A DNA stretch of 8,768 bases, from contig CAMWRN010000084.1 in NCBI GenBank assembly GCA_947176675.1, forward strand, positions 1 to 8,768, read 5' to 3'. Origin of the DNA: an uncultured Clostridia bacterium (GTDB taxonomy: Bacteria > Bacillota > Clostridia > Oscillospirales > Ruminococcaceae). Positions 1 to 7,286 of the stretch are shown here, piece after piece. Both the position numbers and the translations under genes were made by a program. How positions within the stretch are numbered: the first letter of the stretch is position 1; each line of letters starts with the position of its first letter. The notes below the pieces were generated by a model. That model saw nothing but the letters and a program-made list of their open reading frames with translations. It did not search any database and was not told where the DNA came from.

Positions 1-100
1 CTGCTTCGAGAATTTTTATCATGTCATCTTTCTGAACAGGCGTGTTTTTGTATTTCCCCCGATAGCTTGTTCTGTTTTTTATAACTTCTAAAATATCCAT
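1..100 (-). CDS. Nitroreductase-family protein, N-terminal fragment (cut by window edge)
   Basis: Only the first 33 codons are visible; the gene continues beyond base 1. The reading begins MDILEVIKNRTSYRGKY, followed by a TPVQKDDMIKILEA segment. This matches the usual opening of FMN-dependent nitroreductase-like oxidoreductases: a short helix, an R-x-S-x-R stretch (R10, S12, R14) that in the family contacts the FMN phosphate, then a 'pV..ddm.kIleA' helix. Family members reduce nitro compounds, quinones or flavins with NAD(P)H and are usually dimeric cytoplasmic enzymes; the substrate cannot be inferred here. The start is supported by AAGGAG at 106-111, five bases upstream of the ATG. The gene begins 20 bases after the stop of the GNAT gene, so the two are probably co-transcribed. 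The fragment is short, so the family call rests on the N-terminal motif alone. Confidence 0.72.
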   Translation of the reverse strand, partial: MDILEVIKNRTSYRGKYKNTPVQKDDMIKILEA

Positions 101-120
101 AAATTCTCCTTATGCCTTAT

Positions 121-762
121 CTATTTTATGACCGAATGACTATAAATATAGAATTCCTCCTGACTTTGACGATACCCTTTCTCGCGCCTCTCAAACTGCT
201 TGTCAAATTCCTCCGCATCCTTTTCGTCAAAATTATATGCGGGACTTTCACGGTACACCCATTTGCCGCCCGACAAAGCGCCCTGCTTCAGCTCTTTTAC
301 AAGCATTGCGCATGGGTACACATCATTATCCACTGAAACGTTATATTTTTTGCAGCTTTTAAAACCCAGCGAGATATAATTGCTTGGGTGTCCGAAAATC
401 ACAACTGCTTCATAGCCTGCTTCCGCAGCACGTTCAAATGAATATTCTATCAGCTTTTTTCCGTATCCCATGCGCTGAAATTCGGGGGCAATACATACCG
501 GTCCGAAGGTCAATATTTCTTTTTCCTCACCGTTTGCGCCGATAAGCGCTGCTTTTGTGTACATAATATTTCCGATAACTTGACCGTCAAGCTCTGCAAC
601 TAAATCCAGCTCCGGAATAAAATCTTTGTGTCCGCGCAGGATATGCGCAAGATAATGCTCGTCACACCCCGGAAAATTCACGTCCCAAAAAGCGTCTCTT
701 ACGATTTTTTCAACGGTTTTATAGTCTTTTTCCGTTTCGTTTCTGATAATAAAATCACTCAT
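121..762 (-). CDS. GNAT-family N-acetyltransferase (YhbS-like)
   Basis: This is a complete 213-residue protein of the GNAT superfamily, which transfers an acetyl group from acetyl-CoA to an amine on a small molecule or protein. The acetyl-CoA pyrophosphate-binding motif A is visible as FGPVCIAPEFQRMGYGKKL (residues 87-104-ish), with the Q/R-x-x-G-x-G core at QRMGYG 96-101. It is followed by the motif B region around FGHPSNYISLGFKS (about 123-136), whose 'G.P..Y..lGF' pattern is typical of the YhbS/COG3153 group. The last 60 residues are charged and less conserved. No signal peptide or membrane segment is seen, so it is likely cytoplasmic. The start has a modest GAGAGG site at 768-773. It lies 80 bases downstream of smc with no clear terminator between, and directly upstream of a nitroreductase-like gene. 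The substrate is unknown. Its GC content (about 45% in a sampled line) resembles the neighbours. Confidence 0.85.
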   Translation of the reverse strand: MSDFIIRNETEKDYKTVEKIVRDAFWDVNFPGCDEHYLAHILRGHKDFIPELDLVAELDGQVIGNIMYTKAALIGANGEEKEILTFGPVCIAPEFQRMGYGKKLIEYSFERAAEAGYEAVVIFGHPSNYISLGFKSCKKYNVSVDNDVYPCAMLVKELKQGALSGGKWVYRESPAYNFDEKDAEEFDKQFERREKGYRQSQEEFYIYSHSVIK

Positions 763-842
763 TTAAACCTCTCAACTCTCGTATCTGCGAAATATTTCAA
801 CCATTTTTTTCAAATTTCACTTTTGTTTTGGGAAATTTTCGC

Positions 843-3800
843 TTAATTAGCTTCTATTTCCGCTGAAGTCTGATCAAGCTTCAGAACGCGGGAAATTCCC
901 TTTTCCTGCATTGTAACGCCGTACATGACGTCCGCTTCGTCCATGCTTCCGCGTCGGTGCGTGACAAGAATAAACTGAGTGGTGTCGGTAAAATTTCTCA
1001 GATACTGGGCATATTTGACAACGTTTATGTCATCCAGAGCCGCCTCGATTTCGTCCAGAATACAGAAAGGCGCAGGCTTGATCTTAAGTATCGCGAAGTA
1101 AATTGCTATAGCCACAAACGCCTGCTCGCCGCCCGACAGAAGCGACAAACTTTTTATTACCTTGCCGGGAGGCGCAACATTTATTTCGATACCGGATTCA
1201 AGCACGTCCTCTGGGTCGGTAAGAGTCAGTTCCGCACGTCCGCCGCCAAAAAGCTCCACGAAAATTTCCTTGAAATTCTCGTTTATTTGATTGAAGCTTT
1301 CGCTGAACTGCCGTCTCATGTTGTCGGTCAGCTCCTCGATAAGCTGTTCAAGCTCACGCTTGGAGGTCTCCACATCGTCAAGCTGCCCACGCATAAAGGT
1401 GTACCGTTCGGAGACCTCCTTATACTCCTCTATCGCCGCAACGTTGACGTTTCCCAGTCCGCGTATCTTCTGCTTTACATCGTTCAGATCACGCTGAACC
1501 GTCAGCAGATCCTCTACGGGAACGGCTATCTCACGCGCTTCGGAAAGATACATTCCGTATTGCTCCTGCATATCGGAGATAATTCCGTCGTAATTGTTCT
1601 GCACTGCATTTTGGCGTTCCTCCAGCCTTGTCATTTCCCGGGAAAATTTTTCCCTTTCGTCAATAAGATTGCGTACTTTCACACGTCCCTCGTTGGACTT
1701 CTGTTCCATTTCTCTTCTTGCGGACTGTTCCTCTGAAATTTTCGCATTGATATCGGATACAGCGTCCGCGGCGTTTTCAAGCGAGGACTTACGCTCCTCG
1801 ATAAGCTTTTCCTTTTCGGAAATAATTTTTTTCTGTTCCTCCAAGGCAACCGCAAGTCTTGCGGAATTGTCTCCCAATGCGGAAAACTGCTCCTCTAACT
1901 GCTTTATTTCCGTCAGAAGCGCGTCTTTGTCCTTGCTGCGTTCAAGCTGATACAGCTTCATTTCCGACAGTTTTTCAGAAAGCGTTTCCCGTTTCCCGCG
2001 TATTTCCGAACGCATTTCCTCGCTGTCCGCCGCAAGCTTTTCCAGTTCCGCTATCTCTTCCTCGCATTTCCGCAGATTTTCCTTCGCTTCCGCAGTATTT
2101 CTGTCGTTTTCCTCTATTCTTTCTGAGTACCGCTTTGCGCTCGCTTCCGCCGCTTCTATCTGCGACTCATTCTGCTCCAACAGAGACGTGATACGCTTTA
2201 TTTCAGATTCAAAGCGTATCTTGTCCTCGCCTATCTCGCGAAGCTCGTCCTTTGCACCCTCAATATCGAAGCCAAGCTTGTCTGTCTCCGCCTGAAGCTT
2301 TTCCATACTCTGCTTGACTTCGCCGATACGCGCGGAAAGCTTGTTTTTCTCAGCTTCAAGCTTTTCTATATCGTTCTTTCTGGTCAGCACGCCGCTTGAT
2401 CTTGCCGCCGAACCTCCGGTAAAGGAACCGCCCGCGTTTATAACCTGACCATCGAGAGTTACTATTTTGAACTTATAGCCGTACTTTTTCGCAATTACTG
2501 TAGCGTCGTCAATATCCTCCGCAATAACGATACGTCCCAAAAGGGAAGTGAACACGCCGCGAAGGTTTTCGTCGAAGCCCACAATGTCAACCGCCAAAGC
2601 CACAAATCCCGCGCAGTCCTCAAGACCGCGCTCGGCAAGACGGTTTCCCTTTACAGAGGTGACAGGAAGAAACGTAGCACGTCCTGCCTTTGACTCCTGC
2701 AAAAGGCGTATGCCTCGCTTTGCGGTATCCTCATTGTCCACCACAATGTTTTGCAGCGCACCGCCCAGAGCCGTTTCAATGGCAAGGCTATAGTTGCTCT
2801 CCACTTTTATAAGCTGCGCCACAGAGCCGTACACACCGCGGAGCTGTCCTGTTTTGGACGCTTTCAGCACCTGCTTTACCGAGTGTGCAAAGCCTTCCAT
2901 ACTGTTTTCAAGGTCGGTCAGCATTTTTATCCGCTGCTCCTTGTCGCGTATGGAAAAGCTGATGTCCTCGAACTCTTTTTTAGTCAAAGCAAGCTTTTCC
3001 GCACGTCCCGAATAAAGCTTTGTAAGACCCGAAACTCGGTTGTTGACTTCTCCCGATTTTTCCTCCAGCATTCGCACGCCGTCTTCGGTCTCGCGCTTTT
3101 CCGCGGAAAGCTGCTCGCCGTTCTCGCGGAGCTGCTCCTCCTGTTCGCGGCACCGTTTAAGCTGTTCCGCAAGCTCGGTTTTTCCGGAATCTCCCGATGT
3201 AACTGTAATTTTAAGCTCCGACTGCCTGATATAAAGCTTGCCAAGAGCACCGTTCACGTCGGAAAACTTGCTGTCGAAGCTTTCCTGCTCTTGTGAAAGC
3301 TTGTTCATTTCCTCGCTTGCGGATTTGTACTTTTCCTCGGTTTCGGCAATGTCAGTCTCTGCTTTAGCGACTAAAGCAAGCTTTTCCTCAATGATACGGC
3401 GGTTTTCCTCCCCCGAATTTTCCGCAGTCTGCTGCTGCTTTTCAATGTCGGCAATTGTTTCCCTGCAGTGGGAAATGTCGTTCTCAAAAACTGCGATATC
3501 CGAATGAAGCTGCGTGTTGGACTTCTCTGCTTCAAGAATTTTCGCGCGCATTTCCTCTATTCTCAGCGATGAGGATTCCATTTTGGTCTGCAAATCTTCT
3601 GCTTCAGCTTCGAGACGGGAAATATCCGCCTCCACAGCGTCGTACTCGCCTTTATTTATAAGTATCTTGTCGGAAATCTCTTCTAAACGCACTTTCAAAT
3701 CATCAAGCTGCTTGACCCAGACAGCTATTTCCAAGGATTTTTTTCTGTCCGACAGTTCAAGAAATTTCGCCGCCTTTTCAGACTGTATACGCAACGGTTC

Positions 3801-4406
3801 AACGCGGCTTTCAAGCTCTCCCATAATATCGTTGAGGCGCAGAATGTTTTCCTGAGCCGCTGAAAGACGTCTTTCCGCCTCGGCTTTCTTGTAGCGGAAT
3901 TTGGAAATTCCAGCCGCTTCCTCAAAAATTTCCCTGCGTTCGCCCGACTTTGCGGACACTATTTCCGCAACTCTGCCCTGTCCGATTATTGCGTATCCTT
4001 CCCTGCCGAGACCCGTATCCATAAAAAGCTCGTAGATATCCTTCAAACGTACCTGTGAGCCGTTTATCATGTACTCGCTTTCACCGCTGCGGTAAAGCTT
4101 TCTCGTCACCGATACCATGTCCGCAGGAACCTGCAGCAGACCGCGGTTGTTTACTATGTTCAGTGTAACCTGCGCAAAACCCATAGGCTTGCGCTGTGTA
4201 GTTCCCGCAAAAATAACGTCCTCCATTTTGCCGCCGCGGAGCGTTTTCGAGGACTGCTCTCCCAGCACCCACCGCACAGCGTCGCCGATGTTGGACTTTC
4301 CGCTGCCATTGGGCCCCACGACAGCCGTCAGACCCTTGTGGAAGTCCAGCTTTATCTTATCAGGGAATGATTTAAACCCCTGCATTTCAAGTGATTCCAG
4401 ATACAT
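843..4406 (-). CDS. smc: Chromosome segregation/condensation ATPase SMC
   Basis: This is a full-length 1187-residue bacterial SMC, the ATPase core of the Smc-ScpAB complex that loads on and organises chromosomes near origins. The N-terminal head carries Walker A GPNGSGKSN (31-39) and the conserved IGQGRVAEI (141-149) and FEEAAGISKF (161-170) stretches. Coiled coils rich in E, K, Q and R span about 171-500 and 676-1000. Between them is the hinge, about 500-675, with GVYGSVAQLI and a glycine-rich NAGGSFTGGS (657-666). The C-terminal head holds the ABC signature LLSGGEQA (1089-1096) and Walker B FCILDEIEAAL (from 1114), with D1118 and the catalytic-type E1119. The length is normal for the family. 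The start ATG is preceded at nine bases by AAGGA (4416-4420), located at the end of the upstream radical SAM gene, with only four bases between stop and start. The signature reads SGGEQAF where B. subtilis-type SMCs have SGGERAL. Local GC reaches about 55% in a sampled line. Confidence 0.98.
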   Translation of the reverse strand: MYLESLEMQGFKSFPDKIKLDFHKGLTAVVGPNGSGKSNIGDAVRWVLGEQSSKTLRGGKMEDVIFAGTTQRKPMGFAQVTLNIVNNRGLLQVPADMVSVTRKLYRSGESEYMINGSQVRLKDIYELFMDTGLGREGYAIIGQGRVAEIVSAKSGERREIFEEAAGISKFRYKKAEAERRLSAAQENILRLNDIMGELESRVEPLRIQSEKAAKFLELSDRKKSLEIAVWVKQLDDLKVRLEEISDKILINKGEYDAVEADISRLEAEAEDLQTKMESSSLRIEEMRAKILEAEKSNTQLHSDIAVFENDISHCRETIADIEKQQQTAENSGEENRRIIEEKLALVAKAETDIAETEEKYKSASEEMNKLSQEQESFDSKFSDVNGALGKLYIRQSELKITVTSGDSGKTELAEQLKRCREQEEQLRENGEQLSAEKRETEDGVRMLEEKSGEVNNRVSGLTKLYSGRAEKLALTKKEFEDISFSIRDKEQRIKMLTDLENSMEGFAHSVKQVLKASKTGQLRGVYGSVAQLIKVESNYSLAIETALGGALQNIVVDNEDTAKRGIRLLQESKAGRATFLPVTSVKGNRLAERGLEDCAGFVALAVDIVGFDENLRGVFTSLLGRIVIAEDIDDATVIAKKYGYKFKIVTLDGQVINAGGSFTGGSAARSSGVLTRKNDIEKLEAEKNKLSARIGEVKQSMEKLQAETDKLGFDIEGAKDELREIGEDKIRFESEIKRITSLLEQNESQIEAAEASAKRYSERIEENDRNTAEAKENLRKCEEEIAELEKLAADSEEMRSEIRGKRETLSEKLSEMKLYQLERSKDKDALLTEIKQLEEQFSALGDNSARLAVALEEQKKIISEKEKLIEERKSSLENAADAVSDINAKISEEQSARREMEQKSNEGRVKVRNLIDEREKFSREMTRLEERQNAVQNNYDGIISDMQEQYGMYLSEAREIAVPVEDLLTVQRDLNDVKQKIRGLGNVNVAAIEEYKEVSERYTFMRGQLDDVETSKRELEQLIEELTDNMRRQFSESFNQINENFKEIFVELFGGGRAELTLTDPEDVLESGIEINVAPPGKVIKSLSLLSGGEQAFVAIAIYFAILKIKPAPFCILDEIEAALDDINVVKYAQYLRNFTDTTQFILVTHRRGSMDEADVMYGVTMQEKGISRVLKLDQTSAEIEAN

Positions 4407-4410
4407 TTTT

Positions 4411-5421
4411 TCAATTCCTTTTTATGATTATCTCACGATTTTTCAAATTTTCGTCCGTTAAAATATTTATGGAAATTTCCTTTTCGGAAAAATATTCTAT
4501 ATTGCATTTTTTCTGCCCCATTGCCTTGCTTACTGCATTCGGAGAAACACAGACCGTGTAGCTTCCGCCCTTTTCCGTGTGACGCTCTATCTCCCTGCGA
4601 AACAATATCCCCTCGCATATCTCGCGGAAAGCGGGGTGGTAGAAGCCGCCTAAAATGTCCGCTTCAACTGTTTCCGAAGCGTGCAGACCAAGCTTTATTA
4701 CGCGTATACCGGTCGTCTCAAACATTTTCAGCATATCCGCGCACATTTCAGTTGCGGTATCGAAGCTGTATGGTATATAGTCCCCGTTTTGGAAAAGCTC
4801 TCCAAGCCGAGTATTTTTAAGTATCACAACAGGGTACAGCCTTGCTGTCTTCGGAGAAAGAGCGATGATTTTCCTCGCCGTGTTCATATCCTTTTCGGGT
4901 GTAGAACGGTACAGACCTATCATCATCTGCAAGCCAAGCTCAAAGCCACGCTCTTTTATCATTTGGGAAGCTTTCTCCACCTGCGCTGAGGTGTGCCCTC
5001 TGCCGTTTGCAGAAAGAACTCCGTCGTCCATTGACTGCGCGCCAAGCTCTATCGACGTAACGCCATAGCTTTCCAGTATATCCAGTATTTCCCTGTCTAT
5101 GCAGTCGGGTCTTGTGGAACAGCGTATGCCGCGGACTTTCCCGCTTTTCACAAAAGGCCGAGCCGTTTCAAGAAGCGATATCATATAGCTTCTGTCCACA
5201 GCGGTAAAGCTTCCGCCGAAAAAAGCTATCTCGGAATCGCCGTCGGGAAGTTTTTCACAGGCGGCTTCGAGAGTGCGCCGTACCTCATCGGCTGACGGCG
5301 CAGCGGCAGTGCTGCTTATCGACCGCTGATTGCAGAATGAACAGGTGTGGGGACACCCCATATGGGGTATAAAGACCGCAATATTGCTGTGCCTGTGCTT
5401 AGTTTGTTTCGCCGCGCCCAT
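4411..5421 (-). CDS. Radical SAM protein, Elp3-like catalytic domain without acetyltransferase domain
   Basis: This 336-residue radical SAM enzyme carries the iron-sulfur cluster motif C-x3-C-x2-C as CPHTCSFC (C23, C27, C30), followed by NQR as in Elp3-related proteins. Further marks are FFGGSFT (67-73, the SAM-binding GGS/T region), RCSTRPDCID (100-109), SIELGAQSMDD (123-133), GLQMMIGL (163-170) and ARLYPVVILKNT (193-204), which match the radical SAM half of the Elp3/COG1243 group. Full Elp3 proteins modify wobble uridines in tRNA and add a C-terminal acetyltransferase domain; this protein ends without one, so tRNA modification is only a guess. Its ATG shares one base with the rnc TAA stop (TAATG), with AAGGA at 5425-5429 just three bases upstream, which suggests coupled translation. 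Smc starts four bases after its stop. No downstream methionine gives a plausible start, since M21 abuts the cluster cysteines. Confidence 0.85.
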   Translation of the reverse strand: MGAAKQTKHRHSNIAVFIPHMGCPHTCSFCNQRSISSTAAAPSADEVRRTLEAACEKLPDGDSEIAFFGGSFTAVDRSYMISLLETARPFVKSGKVRGIRCSTRPDCIDREILDILESYGVTSIELGAQSMDDGVLSANGRGHTSAQVEKASQMIKERGFELGLQMMIGLYRSTPEKDMNTARKIIALSPKTARLYPVVILKNTRLGELFQNGDYIPYSFDTATEMCADMLKMFETTGIRVIKLGLHASETVEADILGGFYHPAFREICEGILFRREIERHTEKGGSYTVCVSPNAVSKAMGQKKCNIEYFSEKEISINILTDENLKNREIIIKRN

Positions 5422-6107
5422 TATTCCTTATAACCCATAAGCCGCAGAGCTTCGCGGGCGGCAGCCTGTTCAGCCTGCTTTTTGCTGTGACCCTCGCCTG
5501 TGCCGATAACATTGCTGTTAAGCCGCACCTGTATTACGAATTTGCGGTCGTGGTCTGGACCTGTCTGGTCAGCAAGGACGTATTCCACACGCTCCTCAGG
5601 ATTTTTTTGTATTATCTCCTGAAGCATAGTCTTGTAGTCGTGAAGCGACTTTGAACTGTTGGCTTCAAGATTTTTCGGAATAAATGACAGCACGTATTTT
5701 TCCGCTTCTTCCATGCCGCCGTCAAGAAAAACCGCTGCAATTACTGCCTCAAAAGCGTCGGAAACTATAGACGGACGCGTTCTGCCGCCGCTGTTTTCCT
5801 CGCCCTTTCCCAGCAGGATATGCTTGCCTAAATCGATTTTTTTCGAGAACTCGAACAGAGCCTTTTCGCATACAAGCGACGCTCTTATCTTGGTAAGTTC
5901 ACCCTCAGGCAGATGCTTGAAGTGAGTGAAAAGGTGCTTTGACACAACGATGGAAAGCACGCTGTCTCCTAAAAATTCAAGCCGCTCATTGGAGTTCCGA
6001 CCCCGCTTTACCTCGTTTGCATAGGACGAGTGGGAAAGCGCTTCGTGCAGAAGCTCCTTGTTTTTAAAGGTATAGCCGATCTTTTTTTCAAATTCAGTGA
6101 AGTCCAT
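5421..6107 (-). CDS. rnc: Ribonuclease III
   Basis: This is a 228-residue, double-strand-specific endoribonuclease that processes rRNA precursors and some mRNAs, acting as a homodimer with Mg2+. The catalytic domain shows the family signature NERLEFLGDSV (40-50), including E44 and D48, and the second acidic pair in SDAFEAVIAAVFLDGG (D117 and E120). A double-stranded RNA-binding domain follows from about 155 to 226, starting SLHDYKTMLQE and ending with the basic-helix motif GHSKKQAEQAAAREAL. Length and domain order are as usual, and all catalytic acids are present. The start is well supported by AAGGAG at 6115-6120, seven bases upstream. plsX ends 90 bases upstream; acpP, often found between these two genes, is not present. 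The stop overlaps the start of the radical SAM gene. Confidence 0.97.
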   Translation of the reverse strand: MDFTEFEKKIGYTFKNKELLHEALSHSSYANEVKRGRNSNERLEFLGDSVLSIVVSKHLFTHFKHLPEGELTKIRASLVCEKALFEFSKKIDLGKHILLGKGEENSGGRTRPSIVSDAFEAVIAAVFLDGGMEEAEKYVLSFIPKNLEANSSKSLHDYKTMLQEIIQKNPEERVEYVLADQTGPDHDRKFVIQVRLNSNVIGTGEGHSKKQAEQAAAREALRLMGYKE

Positions 6108-6197
6108 TTTTATACTCCTTGAAACAACTTACCCGCTCCTTTAGGGGATTTGGGCAAAGAAAATGCTTACAATTTTTATAATTAGGGGCTTTTCCCT
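6108..6197 (-). other. plsX-rnc intergenic region, no acpP
   Basis: This 90-base gap between the plsX stop and the rnc start holds the rnc ribosome binding site (6115-6120). A short GC-rich inverted repeat lies next to the plsX stop (AGGG then CCCT on the minus strand, around 6184-6197), but no U-run follows, so it is a poor terminator candidate. I see no convincing promoter and no open reading frame of useful size. Read-through from plsX into rnc is therefore the simplest reading. Confidence 0.5.
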
Positions 6198-7220
6198 CTA
6201 TTTAGCTTCCGCTTCGCTTTTGCTCTTTTTTTCAAGAGATGTGAGGGAGCTTGTTATTTCATCGATGACTTTTCCCTCAACGCAGTTTTTCGCCTGACGT
6301 ATAGCATTGTAAAAAGCCGTTCCGTTGGACGAACCATGCGCTTTAATAACGGGTTTGGAAATTCCCAAAAGCACCGCACCGCCAACCTCGGTATAGTCCA
6401 TCTTTTTCTTGAAAGCCTTGATTTTTTTCATTATCATAAGTGCGGCGATCTTTCCGCCGAAGCTTGTCATGAGCATATCTTTAAGAGTATGGCTGAAAAA
6501 CGAGCCCATACCCTCGTAAAGCTTCAGCAGGACATTCCCGGTAAAGCCGTCGGAGACTACAACTTCGCAGACGCCAAACGGAATTTCCCTTGCTTCAAGG
6601 TTACCGTAAAAGCTTACAGGAGCGGTCTTGAACTGCTTGTATGCTTCAAGCTCCAGCTCTCTGCCCTTAGTGTCCTCCGAACCGACGTTGACAAGTCCCA
6701 CTTTTGGAGACTTAACGCCCATGACCTTGCTCATATAGCAGCTCCCCATAATGCCGAACTGCACCAGCATTTCTGGACGGCAATCCACGTTTGCGCCGCC
6801 GTCAACAAGTATCATATGTCCCTTTTCGGTAGGCATGATAGGCGCAAGAGCCGCACGTTTTACGCCCTTGATACGCTTTGCAATAAAGGTTGCGCCGACA
6901 ACAAGCGCGCCGGTGCTGCCTGCGGAAACGAAAGCGTCCCCCTTGCCGTCGGCGAGTGCTTTAAGTCCCACCGCCATAGAGCAATCGGACTTGTCCTTAA
7001 TTACCATGGTGGGTTCTTCGTGAATGTCAATAACCGATTCGGTATGTATTATTGATATTTTATCGAGAGATATTCCGTTTTTTTCGGCGGTTTCCCTGAT
7101 AATTTTTTCATTTCCCGTGAGTATGACCTCAACGTCAAGCTTTTGTACAGCTTCCGCCGCGCCTTTCAGGACTTCCAATGGGGCGTTGTCCCCGCCGAAT
7201 GCGTCTACTATTATTTTCAT
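6198..7220 (-). CDS. plsX: Phosphate acyltransferase PlsX
   Basis: This 340-residue enzyme makes acyl-phosphate from acyl-ACP and phosphate, feeding the PlsY step of phospholipid synthesis at the inner face of the membrane. Family marks are VDAFGGDNAP (5-14), SAGSTGAL (99-106), LVDGGANVDCRPEML (138-152), GLVNVGSEDTKG (175-186) and VSDGFTGNVLLKLYEG (222-237). The opening motif has F where most members have M (DAMGGD), and the GN-E region reads GNLEAREIP rather than the common GN-EGRDI type. The reading frame is open to an ATG at 7268, but I chose 7220: it gives the family's usual MKIIVDAFGG beginning, and AAAGGAAG (7229-7236) lies eight bases upstream. The extra 16 residues would be unlike the family. 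It is probably the first gene of a plsX-rnc-radical SAM-smc transcript. No FapR-like operator was recognised. Confidence 0.96.
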   Translation of the reverse strand: MKIIVDAFGGDNAPLEVLKGAAEAVQKLDVEVILTGNEKIIRETAEKNGISLDKISIIHTESVIDIHEEPTMVIKDKSDCSMAVGLKALADGKGDAFVSAGSTGALVVGATFIAKRIKGVKRAALAPIMPTEKGHMILVDGGANVDCRPEMLVQFGIMGSCYMSKVMGVKSPKVGLVNVGSEDTKGRELELEAYKQFKTAPVSFYGNLEAREIPFGVCEVVVSDGFTGNVLLKLYEGMGSFFSHTLKDMLMTSFGGKIAALMIMKKIKAFKKKMDYTEVGGAVLLGISKPVIKAHGSSNGTAFYNAIRQAKNCVEGKVIDEITSSLTSLEKKSKSEAEAK

Positions 7221-7228
7221 GGGTTTAT

Positions 7229-7236
7229 CTTCCTTT
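7229..7236 (-). promoter_or_regulatory. plsX ribosome binding site
   Basis: AAAGGAAG on the minus strand, eight bases before the ATG at 7220, supports this internal start over the upstream in-frame ATG at 7268. Confidence 0.75.
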
Positions 7237-7247
7237 CTTTTGAGCAT

Positions 7248-7275
7248 ATGATATATTATGTAAATCAAAATTCAA
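7248..7275 (-). promoter_or_regulatory. Candidate sigma-A-type promoter for plsX operon
   Basis: On the minus strand, TTGAAT (7270-7275) lies 16 bases before TATCAT (7248-7253). These match the -35 and -10 consensus at four of six and five of six positions, with a slightly short spacer. The pair sits in the AT-rich gap between the DUF3788-like gene and plsX, and transcription would start around 7241, leaving a leader of about 20 bases that contains the plsX ribosome binding site. It overlaps the codons that an ATG start at 7268 would use, which also favours the 7220 start. AT-rich sequence gives such matches by chance, so confidence is moderate. Confidence 0.45.
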
Positions 7276-7286
7276 TGATATGATTA

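Noticed and set aside
787..842. Inverted repeat downstream of smc (GCGAAA at 787-792 and TTTCGC at 837-842) as a terminator
   Set aside because: The stem is short and AT-rich, the loop is over 30 bases, and no U-run follows on the minus strand.
1638..1655. Near-palindrome GGGAAAATTTTTCCC in smc, with a similar one near 8732-8745 in trmFO
   Set aside because: Both encode an REKFS peptide in their genes, so the similarity is explained by codon use rather than a binding site.
957..1736. Long plus-strand open frame (259 codons) inside smc, and several others within 1291-4461
   Set aside because: They are antisense to the strongly supported smc gene, show no recognisable domain, and arise from the GC-biased codon use of the coiled-coil gene.
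121..5421. A split Elp3 system formed by the radical SAM gene and the GNAT gene
   Set aside because: The two are separated by the 3.5 kb smc gene, and the GNAT sequence is YhbS-like rather than like the Elp3 acetyltransferase domain.
6336..7055. Plus-strand open frame of 239 codons opposite plsX
   Set aside because: It is fully antisense to plsX, whose family motifs are clear, and its translation resembles no family and has no supporting start context.
7221..7268. Extended plsX start at 7268, adding 16 residues
   Set aside because: The extension is unlike PlsX N-termini, a better ribosome binding site serves 7220, and the extension overlaps the candidate promoter.
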